The notes under the pieces are model-generated. The model did no database searches. It was not told where the DNA came from and saw only the letters and a program-made list of their open reading frames with translations. A DNA stretch of 10,852 nucleotides, taken from assembly GCA_003538525.1 (NCBI GenBank), contig DPRZ01000042.1, positions 1-10,852 of the forward strand. The letters run 5' to 3'. Both the position numbers and the translations under genes were made by a program. Positions 1 through 6,458 of this stretch are shown here, in pieces; the first letter of the stretch is position 1, and each line of letters starts with the position of its first letter. The stretch comes from Neisseriales bacterium. GTDB lineage: Bacteria > Pseudomonadota > Gammaproteobacteria > Burkholderiales > UBA11063.

Positions 1-689
1 CTTTTACCATGTTTAATCGCGGCAACCGATGCGCCATTACCCAAATGACAGGTAATTATTTTTAATTCATTTAAGTTTTTACCGAGCAGTTTTGCCGCTT
101 CATTGGCAACATATTTATGTGAAGTTCCATGAAAACCATAACGGCGAACTTTGTGTTCGGTGTAGATTTCATAAGGTAATGAATAAATATAGGCTTCAAC
201 TGGCATGGTTTGGTGAAATGCGGTGTCAAAGACTGCGACCATCGGGGTGGTTGGCATTAATTCTTGGCAAGCCATAATTCCCGTAATATTGGCAGGATTA
301 TGTAATGGTGCTAGTTTCGAGCATTCGTTTAACACTTTCATTACGTCCGCATTAATGATAACCGATGACGCATATTTTTCACCACCATGAACCACACGAT
401 GACCAACTGCGCTGATTTCATCCATGGATTTAATAATACCAATTTTATCGCAGGTCAGCGCTTTGATAACTAATGCAACGGCAGTTTTATGATTGGTAAT
501 CACTAAGCCATTGGCTAGTTGTTTTTCATGATCAAGAACAAATTTATCTGCGCCTTTACGATGGGTCAAAATCGCTCCATCTAGGCCAATACGTTCGACT
601 AAACCGCTAGCAATAGCCTGTTGATTACTCATGTCGATTAATTGATATTTTAAAGAAGAGCTACCACAGTTTAAAACTAAAATTTTCAT
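1..689 (-). CDS. ackA: Acetate kinase, N-terminal 229 codons (cut by window edge)
   Basis: Acetate kinase interconverts acetate + ATP and acetyl phosphate + ADP in the cytoplasm, normally paired with phosphotransacetylase. I translated the minus strand from the ATG at 689-687. The protein opens with [15 protein letters not shown], the family's N-terminal phosphate-binding signature. It continues with [11 protein letters not shown] (about residues 96-106, including the family Arg and His), [11 protein letters not shown] (Asp155) and YGFHGTSH (His187), then HLGNGAS near residue 215. The family is about 400 residues long, so roughly the last 170 lie beyond position 1. The start is supported by AAGGTG about 5 bases upstream of the ATG and by a consensus -10 further up. 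Whether pta follows downstream cannot be seen. No frameshift or stop interrupts the visible part. Confidence 0.96.
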   Translation of the reverse strand, partial: MKILVLNCGSSSLKYQLIDMSNQQAIASGLVERIGLDGAILTHRKGADKFVLDHEKQLANGLVITNHKTAVALVIKALTCDKIGIIKSMDEISAVGHRVVHGGEKYASSVIINADVMKVLNECSKLAPLHNPANITGIMACQELMPTTPMVAVFDTAFHQTMPVEAYIYSLPYEIYTEHKVRRYGFHGTSHKYVANEAAKLLGKNLNELKIITCHLGNGASVAAIKHGK

Positions 690-723
690 TATTTCACCTT
701 GTTAATATTATTGTTAATCCTTG

Positions 724-753
724 ATTATACCTTAGCTGACCTTAGCTGGTTAA
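724..753 (-). promoter_or_regulatory. Probable sigma70-type promoter of ackA
   Basis: Read on the minus strand, a perfect TATAAT (724-729) lies about 35 bases upstream of the ackA start. An imperfect -35, TTAACC (748-753, 4 of 6 matches to TTGACA), sits 18 bases further up. The spacer is filled almost exactly by a 10-bp tandem repeat. The -10 is convincing; the -35 is an inference. Confidence 0.55.
729..748. repeat. Exact 10-bp tandem duplication in the ackA promoter
   Basis: ACCTTAGCTG occurs twice without interruption (729-738 and 739-748, plus strand). The unit is close to one helical turn, so the two copies face the same side of the DNA. The pair spans the spacer between the proposed -35 and -10 of ackA. 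It could be a regulator site with direct half-sites or a simple duplication. Confidence 0.85.
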
Positions 754-776
754 AATTATTCTGCAGCGTTATTTGC

Positions 777-809
777 AAAAACTGCCCAGGCTTGAAACTC
801 TGGGCAGTT
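777..809 (-). terminator. Intrinsic terminator downstream of the plsC-family gene
   Basis: The stem is perfect: ACTGCCCAG (781-789) pairs with CTGGGCAGT (800-808) around a 10-base loop, and the 780/809 A-T pair can extend it. On the minus strand the stem is followed by a short run of four T (777-780) and then GC. It lies 9 bases past the stop of the acyltransferase gene. The GC-rich stem is strong but the T-run is short, so termination may be partial and some readthrough into ackA is possible. Confidence 0.75.
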
Positions 810-817
810 ATAAGTGT

Positions 818-1579
818 TTAGTTAGCGAAATCTTGTTGGCTTTGATAGGATTTACTAATCTCTTGATGCAGGTACTCACTTAAGCTTTCACGATCGCTAA
901 AATCTAGTGCCATAACTGGAGGTAAGACAGTAACATTAATAATTAGATTGCGTAAACGTAAGGTATTCATGACGGTGGTTAACCAGCCTACATTGGCAAA
1001 TGAAACTTCTTGAGCTAGTTCATTATCGTTTTTACGATAGCTTAATACGATAGGGTATATTTTGCTATTTGCCATGCGCGCAGCCTCAAGAATCGGCGCT
1101 TTAAATGGCAACACGGTAGTACCAAAACTGGTTTTACCCTCGGGAAAGAGCCCAATCGTGGCACCATTTTGTAGTAATTTAGCTACTTCTTGATTAACAC
1201 TTAAGAGATTCTTTTTGTTTTTACGGTTAATGAAAATTGTGCCGCCTGCCTTAATGACATTTTTTAGAATTGGCCAATTTAACATTTCAATTTTCCCGAT
1301 ATAGCGGACAAAATGCAAGCGTAACATCACAACCGTATCCATCCATGAAATATGATTGGATACCATCATCGAATTGGCTAACTCATGAGCATTAAGTGGA
1401 TAACCGTGAATATGTAATTTGGCACCTGTTGCGCCAATTAAACAGCGTGTCCATAATTTTCGGACTTGCCATTGGACAAAATATAAAGAAAATGGTTGGA
1501 TTAAAATAACGGCTAGCACCATTATTGCCATGCTAGCGATGACTGCTCCAAATCTCAAGTAAGCAATAAACGTTCGCAT
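818..1579 (-). CDS. plsC: PlsC-family 1-acylglycerol-3-phosphate acyltransferase
   Basis: The 253-residue protein should transfer an acyl chain to lysophosphatidic acid or a related lyso-lipid at the inner face of the cytoplasmic membrane. A hydrophobic segment at about residues 10-32 probably anchors it. The family's acyltransferase blocks appear in order: NHISWMD (75-81, the catalytic H(X)4D), GTIFINR (113-119), FPEGKTS (145-151) and YPIVLSY (175-181). The length is normal for the family. A GGGAG sequence about 11 bases upstream supports the ATG start. The gene reads toward ackA but a terminator lies between them. Members of this family can be PlsC itself, the lyso-ornithine lipid acyltransferase OlsA, or other lysophospholipid acyltransferases. 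The motifs do not separate these, so the family is certain and the exact substrate is not. Confidence 0.9.
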   Translation of the reverse strand: MRTFIAYLRFGAVIASMAIMVLAVILIQPFSLYFVQWQVRKLWTRCLIGATGAKLHIHGYPLNAHELANSMMVSNHISWMDTVVMLRLHFVRYIGKIEMLNWPILKNVIKAGGTIFINRKNKKNLLSVNQEVAKLLQNGATIGLFPEGKTSFGTTVLPFKAPILEAARMANSKIYPIVLSYRKNDNELAQEVSFANVGWLTTVMNTLRLRNLIINVTVLPPVMALDFSDRESLSEYLHQEISKSYQSQQDFAN

Positions 1580-1920
1580 TTTAGAGTAACTCCCAATTAG
1601 TTATTGTGTTTGATTAATTATGAGGTAATTATTTTAACCTAAAAGTTTATTAAAATTAAGTATGTAACGTGATTTTTTGTACTAATTTATTGAATTTAGT
1701 TAAAAATTTAGTGGACAAAGTTGATAAGTGTAGAAATTCGCAACGTTAAAAAATAGTCTATGAAGATTTAGTTTAATTGCTCTTGTGATAAAATCTTGCA
1801 TCAGCTAATTGTTTTTTTGATTTAAGCTAATTTAATAGAGTAAAAAAATTGTAGCACTAGTGAATTTTTTACCATTGGTGTAGTTGTAGAGTAGATTATA
1901 AATATTGAAGGAAATAAATT
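1580..1920. other. 341-bp AT-rich intergenic region between divergent genes
   Basis: This stretch separates the starts of the divergent acyltransferase and yjjW genes and must carry both promoters. I see no convincing small gene or RNA in it. A lone TTGAT half-site in the T-rich stretch near 1814-1820 is reminiscent of an FNR half-box, but the second half is not there. The only promoter I can place with some support is the one just before yjjW. Confidence 0.6.
1875..1902 (+). promoter_or_regulatory. Candidate promoter of the yjjW-type gene
   Basis: TTGGTG (1875-1880) and TATAAA (1897-1902) are separated by 16 bases, and the -10 ends 18 bases before the start codon. A good ribosome binding site, AAGGA (1908-1912), lies between the -10 and the ATG. 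The start of transcription would fall almost on the ribosome site and give a very short leader, which weakens the assignment. Confidence 0.35.
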
Positions 1921-2763
1921 ATGACTAATTTTAAAGGTTTAATTAATCGGATTTTGCCGTCAAGTTCACTGCATGGTGCTGGTGAACGCTGTGTTATTTT
2001 TTTGCAGGGCTGTAATTTTAACTGTTTGTATTGCAATAGTTCTGAAATGATTAGTCGTTGTGTCGGTTGTGGGCGTTGTATCGATAGCTGTATGACTGGG
2101 GCTTTAACGATTGGCGATTCTGGGGTTGAATTTAATTCGCAGTTGTGTAATGATTGTGATCAGTGCTTGAATGTTTGTGATAAAAATAGCTTTCCAAAAG
2201 CTTTAAGTTTAACGGTAGCAGAAGTTATGGCAAAAATTATGCCAAACCGTGATTTAATTACTGGAATTAGCGTTTCTGGTGGCGAGTGTAGCTTACAGAT
2301 TGAATTTATGACTGAACTATTTGCGGCAGTCAAAAAAGAAGGATTGAGTACTTGTATCGAAACTAATGGTTCGCGTTCTTACTCTGATTTCCCAGAATTT
2401 ATGGCACTTTGTGATGCGGTTATTCTCGATGTTAAGGCTTTTGCTTTAGATGAGCATCTGAAATTAACCGGGCAAAGTAATCAAAAAGTTTTGGAAAATT
2501 TGACATTTCTAGTCACTAAAAATAAGCTTTATGAGGTATGTAGCGTAATTGTGCCTGAGCTATTGGAGAATGAAGCTACAGTTAATCAGGTCAGCCAAAT
2601 AATTGCTCGGCTAAATCCGCAAATTCGTTACAAGTTAATTAAGTTTTGTGCACATGGTGTTCGTCAGAATTTACTTAGCGCAGTAGCTCCAAGTGATGAG
2701 TATATGGAGAAATTGGCGGCAATTGCAAATCAAAATGGTTTGCAAAATGTTATTTTGGCATGA
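1921..2763 (+). CDS. yjjW: YjjW-family glycyl radical enzyme activase
   Basis: This 280-residue radical-SAM protein should install the glycyl radical on a partner enzyme under anoxic conditions. The radical-SAM cluster motif C31-x3-C35-x2-C38 sits in QGCNFNCLYC. Two ferredoxin-type 4Fe-4S motifs follow, C47/C50/C53/C57 and C76/C79/C82/C86. The SGGE motif (119-122) helps bind S-adenosylmethionine. This architecture, with two inserted clusters directly after the radical-SAM cysteines, is that of the activase group that includes E. coli YjjW, which is encoded beside the glycyl radical protein YjjI. AAGGA 8 bases upstream fixes the start. No glycyl radical enzyme is encoded on either side here, so the partner must be elsewhere in the genome. 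The YjjW subgroup is assigned from architecture and length; PflA-type or other activases of the family are less likely. Confidence 0.85.
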   Translation: MTNFKGLINRILPSSSLHGAGERCVIFLQGCNFNCLYCNSSEMISRCVGCGRCIDSCMTGALTIGDSGVEFNSQLCNDCDQCLNVCDKNSFPKALSLTVAEVMAKIMPNRDLITGISVSGGECSLQIEFMTELFAAVKKEGLSTCIETNGSRSYSDFPEFMALCDAVILDVKAFALDEHLKLTGQSNQKVLENLTFLVTKNKLYEVCSVIVPELLENEATVNQVSQIIARLNPQIRYKLIKFCAHGVRQNLLSAVAPSDEYMEKLAAIANQNGLQNVILA

Positions 2764-2791
2764 GTCATATGATATAATTAAATTAATCAAG

Positions 2792-2820
2792 ATGTAGTGT
2801 TGTATTTCGTCGCACTGCAT
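2792..2820 (+). other. Weak hairpin after yjjW; rest of the gap shows nothing clear
   Basis: ATGTAGTGT (2792-2800) can pair with GCACTGCAT (2812-2820) with two wobble pairs. No T-run follows, so it is not a convincing terminator. The remaining gap up to the next gene at 3026 is very AT-rich and I recognise no gene or RNA in it. Confidence 0.3.
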
Positions 2821-3025
2821 GTGTGGTGCTTAAAAAATAATGAAATAATTGAATACTTTTATGGTTATTTAGTGTGGATTATGACATGGTTTATTATTGT
2901 GATAATTGAATTTTTTTGACTAAGTGTGTTAATTAGTATCATTTATTATATATTAGCCTATATTCTTTTCTGGTTATTTGTTAAAATAGTGCTTTAAAAC
3001 TTAATTAATCTTTAGGGGATGTGTA

Positions 3026-3484
3026 ATGAAAAAAAAATTGTCTTTGTGTGCATTGCTTTCTGCGTTAGTGGTTAATGCGGCGTTTGCAGATTGTACGTTT
3101 ACGTTTGTAAATAAGTCTAAAACTGCGGTAACTTTACAAGGTTATTTTTTAGCCGATGGTGACGCGTTATCTGATCAAGCTTGGCTAACAGTTGGGCCAA
3201 CTCGCGAGATTAATCAAGTGCGAACTGGTAAAAAATGTACTGCAATTTATAAACACACTGGTGAATTATCTACGCGCGTAGATTTGAAAAATAACTCTGG
3301 TTATTGGAATGGGAATAAGGGCTTCTTATTTGCGGCAGATCGTTCATATTCACATTATACTGGATCGTATGCTAAGTCTGATACAGAGAGCGCAATTACT
3401 TTATCAAATGCGGTTAAAGTTAGTGGTGCTGATTTTAAAGTCTATATCTGTGATGCCTCGGTTGATCCAGATGACTGTCATTAG
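3026..3484 (+). CDS. Small exported protein with four cysteines, function unknown
   Basis: I do not recognise this 152-residue protein. It begins with a clear Sec signal peptide: lysines at 2-4, a hydrophobic stretch to about residue 20, and a likely cut after AFA (residues 19-21). The mature part would be about 131 residues with cysteines at 23, 71, 142 and 151, an even number consistent with two disulfides in the periplasm or outside the cell. The sequence is polar, rich in Ser, Thr, Lys and aromatics, with no further membrane segment, which fits a small beta-rich domain. A strong AGGGG (3014-3018) precedes the ATG by 7 bases, and a perfect terminator follows, so it is a single-gene unit. 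It is not a lipoprotein, since the first mature cysteine is not in a lipobox. A role as inhibitor, adhesin or effector would be guesswork. Confidence 0.85.
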   Translation: MKKKLSLCALLSALVVNAAFADCTFTFVNKSKTAVTLQGYFLADGDALSDQAWLTVGPTREINQVRTGKKCTAIYKHTGELSTRVDLKNNSGYWNGNKGFLFAADRSYSHYTGSYAKSDTESAITLSNAVKVSGADFKVYICDASVDPDDCH

Positions 3485-3489
3485 ACAAA

Positions 3490-3521
3490 AAATAAAGCCA
3501 GATTTAAATCTGGCTTTATTT
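3490..3521. terminator. Bidirectional intrinsic terminator (32-bp perfect palindrome)
   Basis: The segment is its own reverse complement over all 32 bases, with AAAGCCAGAT at its core on the left and ATCTGGCTTT on the right. It lies between the stops of two convergent genes, 5 bases after the small secreted protein and 17 bases from the end of mdh. T-rich sequence follows the stem in both directions, so it can end both transcripts. Confidence 0.93.
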
Positions 3522-3538
3522 ATAATTGTAGCGCGTGC

Positions 3539-4519
3539 TTAAGCTAATAAATGTTTAACTGCATCACGTTCTTCAGTTAATTCTTGCAAAGTTGCATTCA
3601 TGCGTTCACGGCTAAATTCGCTAACGGCTAAGCCTTGAACAATCGTGTATTCGCCATTTTTACAGCTACATGGGAATCCATAAATAACACCTTCAGGAAT
3701 GCCATAACTACCATCTGATGGTACACCCATGCTGACAAATTCACCTTCTTTAGTGCCAAGTACCCAATCACGGATATGTTCAATTGCAGCATTTGCAGCT
3801 GATGCCGCTGATGATAATCCACGTGCGTCGATAATTGCAGCGCCACGTTTTTGTATGGTTGGGATGAAGTCAGTTACTAACCAATTTTGATCAACTAAAT
3901 CGCTTGCCGCAGTTCCTTTGACCGTAGCTGCAGAAATATCTGGATACTGGGTTGCTGAGTGATTACCCCAAACTACAATTTTATTAATTTCTGTGGTGTG
4001 ACTAGCGGTTTTAGCGGCTAATTGTGAGTAGGCGCGGTTATGATCAAGACGTAACATTGCGGTAAAGTTGCGTGGATTTAATCCTGCGGCGCTTTTTAAA
4101 GCAATTAATGCATTAGTGTTGGCTGGATTGCCAACAACTAAAACCTTAACTTCTTTTTTAGCTACAGCAGCAAGGGCTTTACCTTGCACTGTGAAAATAG
4201 CACCATTGGCTTCCAATAAGTCTTTACGTTCCATACCTTTTGAACGTGGGCGTGCGCCAACTAAAAGAGCAATATCAATATCTTTAAAAGCAATCATTGG
4301 GTCATGGCTGGCAATGATTCCTTGAACTAGTGGAAATGCACAATCTTCCAATTCCATAATCACACCTTTAAGTGCGTTCATAGCTGGTTCAATTTCTAGT
4401 AATTGCAAAATTACTGGTTGGTCTTTACCAAGCATTTCACCACTGGCAATTCTGAATAACAAACTATAGCTAATTTGACCAGCTGCGCCAGTCACAGCAA
4501 CACGAACGGGTGCTTTCAT
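3539..4519 (-). CDS. mdh: Malate dehydrogenase, NAD-dependent, type 2
   Basis: The 326-residue enzyme oxidises malate to oxaloacetate with NAD+ in the citric acid cycle. The dinucleotide-binding loop GAAGQI is at residues 11-16, and the acidic Glu42 at the end of the second strand favours NAD over NADP. The substrate-binding arginines fit the family at R92 and R98 (in [11 protein letters not shown]) and R162. The catalytic pair is D159 (in RLDHNRA) and H187 (in [11 protein letters not shown]). GNPANTNA (130-137) is also conserved. Length and N-terminus are those of the cytosolic-like type 2 form found in Betaproteobacteria and some other groups, rather than the E. coli Mdh type. AAGGAG just upstream supports the start. 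The gene stands alone, convergent with the small secreted protein and divergent from lgt. Confidence 0.97.
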   Translation of the reverse strand: MKAPVRVAVTGAAGQISYSLLFRIASGEMLGKDQPVILQLLEIEPAMNALKGVIMELEDCAFPLVQGIIASHDPMIAFKDIDIALLVGARPRSKGMERKDLLEANGAIFTVQGKALAAVAKKEVKVLVVGNPANTNALIALKSAAGLNPRNFTAMLRLDHNRAYSQLAAKTASHTTEINKIVVWGNHSATQYPDISAATVKGTAASDLVDQNWLVTDFIPTIQKRGAAIIDARGLSSAASAANAAIEHIRDWVLGTKEGEFVSMGVPSDGSYGIPEGVIYGFPCSCKNGEYTIVQGLAVSEFSRERMNATLQELTEERDAVKHLLA

Positions 4520-4635
4520 AACAACTCCTTGTAGGTTTTAAATAGATTAACAAAGTGTATATTGTAGCAAAAAACTTAGTTATCGGGTAGAATAACTAAC
4601 TTATAAAAAATAATCAATTAAGGACATCTGAACTT
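4520..4635. promoter_or_regulatory. Divergent promoter region between mdh and the lgt pair
   Basis: These 116 bases must hold promoters in both directions. Toward mdh, the minus strand contains TACAAT around 4560-4565, a fair -10, without a clear -35. Toward lgt, TATAAA (4602-4607) or TAGAAT (4588-4593) could serve as -10, again without a good -35. The ribosome site of mdh is AAGGAG; that of the first lgt is AAGGA (4620-4624), 11 bases before its ATG, slightly far. Confidence 0.4.
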
Positions 4636-5454
4636 ATGCTAATTTACCCGTCGATTAATCCTGTCGCACTAAGTATCGGTCAATTTAATATCCACTGGTA
4701 TGGCGTGATGTATTTGCTGGGGTTTTTGTGTTTCTTGTATGTCGGTAAATGGCGGATTAAACATTATGGTCATCCTGTTTTAACTCCTGAAATGATGGAT
4801 GATTTTTTATTTTACGGCGCACTGGGGGTTATTTTAGGCGGGAGGTTAGGGTATTGCTTATTTTATCGTCCCGAAATATATTTGCTACATCCCTTGGATT
4901 TATTTAAAACCTGGGACGGTGGAATGTCGTTTCATGGCGGATTAATTGGTGTTTGCCTCGGTGTTTATTTTTTTTCACGTAAACTAAAGTGTAGCTTTTT
5001 ATTGTTAATGGACTTTGCAAGTGTCTTAGTACCAATTGGTTTATTTTTTGGGCGGGTTGGTAATTTTATTAATGGTGAATTGTGGGGGCGCTTATGTGAT
5101 CCAAATTTACCGTGGGGCATGCTTTTCCCAGATGGCGGACCATTTCCACGTCATCCTTCGCAAATCTATGAAGCTTTAGCTGAAGGCGTCTTATTATTTG
5201 TGATTATGTTGTGGTATATTCGTAAACCACGCGCAATTGGGCAAACCTGTAGTTTGTTTGTCATTTGCTATGGCGTAATTCGCTTTGGCTTGGAGTTTTT
5301 CCGTGAACCAGATCTGTTTGCGACTGCGGTAGTAAAAATTACAGGACTTTCTTTAGGGCAGTTATATTCCATTCCGATGATAATAATCGGTGTGGTATTT
5401 TATGTTTGGGCGGGAACTGGTAAGTTTAATTCCGCATCGCTTCAATCTAATTAA
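4636..5454 (+). CDS. lgt: Prolipoprotein diacylglyceryl transferase, copy 1
   Basis: Lgt is an inner-membrane enzyme that moves the diacylglyceryl group of phosphatidylglycerol onto the lipobox cysteine of prolipoproteins, the first step of lipoprotein maturation. The 272-residue protein has the family length and several hydrophobic segments. Signature residues are all present: Tyr22 in HWYG, His100 in the HGG motif, Arg140, Asn143 and Glu148 in GRVGNFINGELWGR, RHPSQIYEA (172-180), and Arg216 and Glu220 in RFGLEFF. By comparison with E. coli Lgt these correspond to H103, R143, N146, E151, R239 and E243, so this copy should be active. A second complete lgt follows 20 bases downstream on the same strand, very likely in one transcript. 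I cannot tell which copy is ancestral. Confidence 0.96.
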   Translation: MLIYPSINPVALSIGQFNIHWYGVMYLLGFLCFLYVGKWRIKHYGHPVLTPEMMDDFLFYGALGVILGGRLGYCLFYRPEIYLLHPLDLFKTWDGGMSFHGGLIGVCLGVYFFSRKLKCSFLLLMDFASVLVPIGLFFGRVGNFINGELWGRLCDPNLPWGMLFPDGGPFPRHPSQIYEALAEGVLLFVIMLWYIRKPRAIGQTCSLFVICYGVIRFGLEFFREPDLFATAVVKITGLSLGQLYSIPMIIIGVVFYVWAGTGKFNSASLQSN

Positions 5455-5474
5455 TTTTATATGGTGTTGTTAGT

Positions 5475-6287
5475 ATGTTAATGTATCCTCAATTTGACCC
5501 AGTTGCACTTAGTCTAGGTCCAGTTAAATTTCACTGGTATGGTTTAATGTATGTGCTTAGTTTTATGTTCTTTTTATATGCAGGTAAATGGCGAATTAGG
5601 AAATATGGTCATCCAGTTTTAACTGAAAAAATGTTGGATGATATTTTATTAAGTGTCGTGATTGGTACCGTAGTTGGTGGGCGTTTAGGTTTTTGTTTAT
5701 TTTATCAGCCAGCATTTTACCTTGCCAATCCATTTAAAATATTGCAAACCTGGGATGGTGGAATGTCATTTCATGGCGGTATGATAGGGGTTTTTGTTGC
5801 ACTGTATTTATTTGGTCGGCGGATTAAGAGTAATTTTTTTGTCGTTTCAGATTTTGTGGCTCCATTTGTGCCAATCTGCTTATTATTTGGTCGAATTGGT
5901 AATTTCATTAATGGTGAATTATGGGGACGTTTTTGTAGTTTAACTTTGCCGTGGGGGATGGTTTTTCCTCAGTCTGGTTCAATGTTACCACGTCATCCAT
6001 CGCAAATTTATGAAGCCTTAACTGAAGGTGTGTTGTTATTTTTAATTTTGTTAATTTATACTACGCGTAAATCACGTAAGCTAGGGCAAACCTCGGGTGT
6101 ATTTATGATCGGTTATGGCCTTGCGCGCTTTTTCCTAGAGTTCTTCCGTCAACCTGATTCTTTTGCAACTGGTGTGGTTCAAGCGACAGGCTTTTCTTTG
6201 GGGCAATTTTACTCCTTCCCAATGATTTTGGTTGGATTGCTAATCCTGTGGTGGGGCAGCAAAAGTAAAACCAATCTTGAACACTAA
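5475..6287 (+). CDS. lgt: Prolipoprotein diacylglyceryl transferase, copy 2 (tandem paralogue)
   Basis: The 270-residue protein is a second full-length Lgt. By hand count 88 of the first 150 residues match the upstream copy without gaps, and the highest conservation is in the catalytic blocks. It keeps Tyr22, His100, Arg140, Asn143, Glu148, RHPSQIYEA (173-181), Arg218 and Glu222, so nothing suggests a dead enzyme. Differences cluster in membrane segments and in the loop after GELWGR (CSLTLP here, CDPNLP in copy 1), which could alter substrate preference. No good ribosome binding site precedes the ATG; GGTG about 10 bases upstream is the best candidate. A six-codon frame (5461-5481, ATG to TAA) overlaps the start and could couple translation. 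A strong terminator follows the gene. The divergence between the copies argues for an old duplication or acquisition of a relative's gene rather than a recent event. Confidence 0.95.
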   Translation: MLMYPQFDPVALSLGPVKFHWYGLMYVLSFMFFLYAGKWRIRKYGHPVLTEKMLDDILLSVVIGTVVGGRLGFCLFYQPAFYLANPFKILQTWDGGMSFHGGMIGVFVALYLFGRRIKSNFFVVSDFVAPFVPICLLFGRIGNFINGELWGRFCSLTLPWGMVFPQSGSMLPRHPSQIYEALTEGVLLFLILLIYTTRKSRKLGQTSGVFMIGYGLARFFLEFFRQPDSFATGVVQATGFSLGQFYSFPMILVGLLILWWGSKSKTNLEH

Positions 6288-6303
6288 GAAAGTTGTTTCA
6301 ATT

Positions 6304-6327
6304 AAGCTGGCATTTTGCCAGTTTTTT
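6304..6327 (+). terminator. Intrinsic terminator of the lgt pair
   Basis: CTGGCA (6307-6312) pairs with TGCCAG (6316-6321) around a three-base TTT loop. The stem can extend outward into the AAG/TTT flank, and a run of six T (6322-6327) follows. It starts 17 bases after the stop of the second lgt and separates the pair from the lipoprotein gene. Confidence 0.9.
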
Positions 6328-6458
6328 AACGTCTAAACCCAGAAATAATTTATTAGATTTTGTGAGTTATGGTTGTTAGTGCCAATGCTTTAAAAGATGA
6401 TGGTGTCGCCATACTAGTTTTATGAAATCTCAATCCTTAATTGTGGAGTGGTGAAAAT

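Noticed and set aside
1814..1832. Possible FNR box upstream of the oxygen-sensitive YjjW activase
   Set aside because: Only one TTGAT half is present. The other half matches two of five bases, so regulation by oxygen is plausible biologically but not shown here.
3210..3222. AAGTGCG-like string resembling a Haemophilus uptake sequence
   Set aside because: It differs at the last two bases, lies in a coding region and is not repeated.
4068..4325. 85-codon open frame opposite mdh, and similar frames at 92-277, 3309-3542 and 8464-8661
   Set aside because: Each lies inside a well-supported gene on the other strand or in another frame, without start signals or recognisable product.
6369..6425. 18-codon open frame between the lgt terminator and the lipoprotein gene
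   Set aside because: No ribosome site, and no attenuator-like structure follows that would make it a leader peptide.
6441..6458. TTG start adding six residues to the GH76-like lipoprotein
   Set aside because: The ATG at 6459 has a well-spaced GGAG and begins a standard lipoprotein signal peptide; the extension would put acidic Glu ahead of the positively charged n-region.
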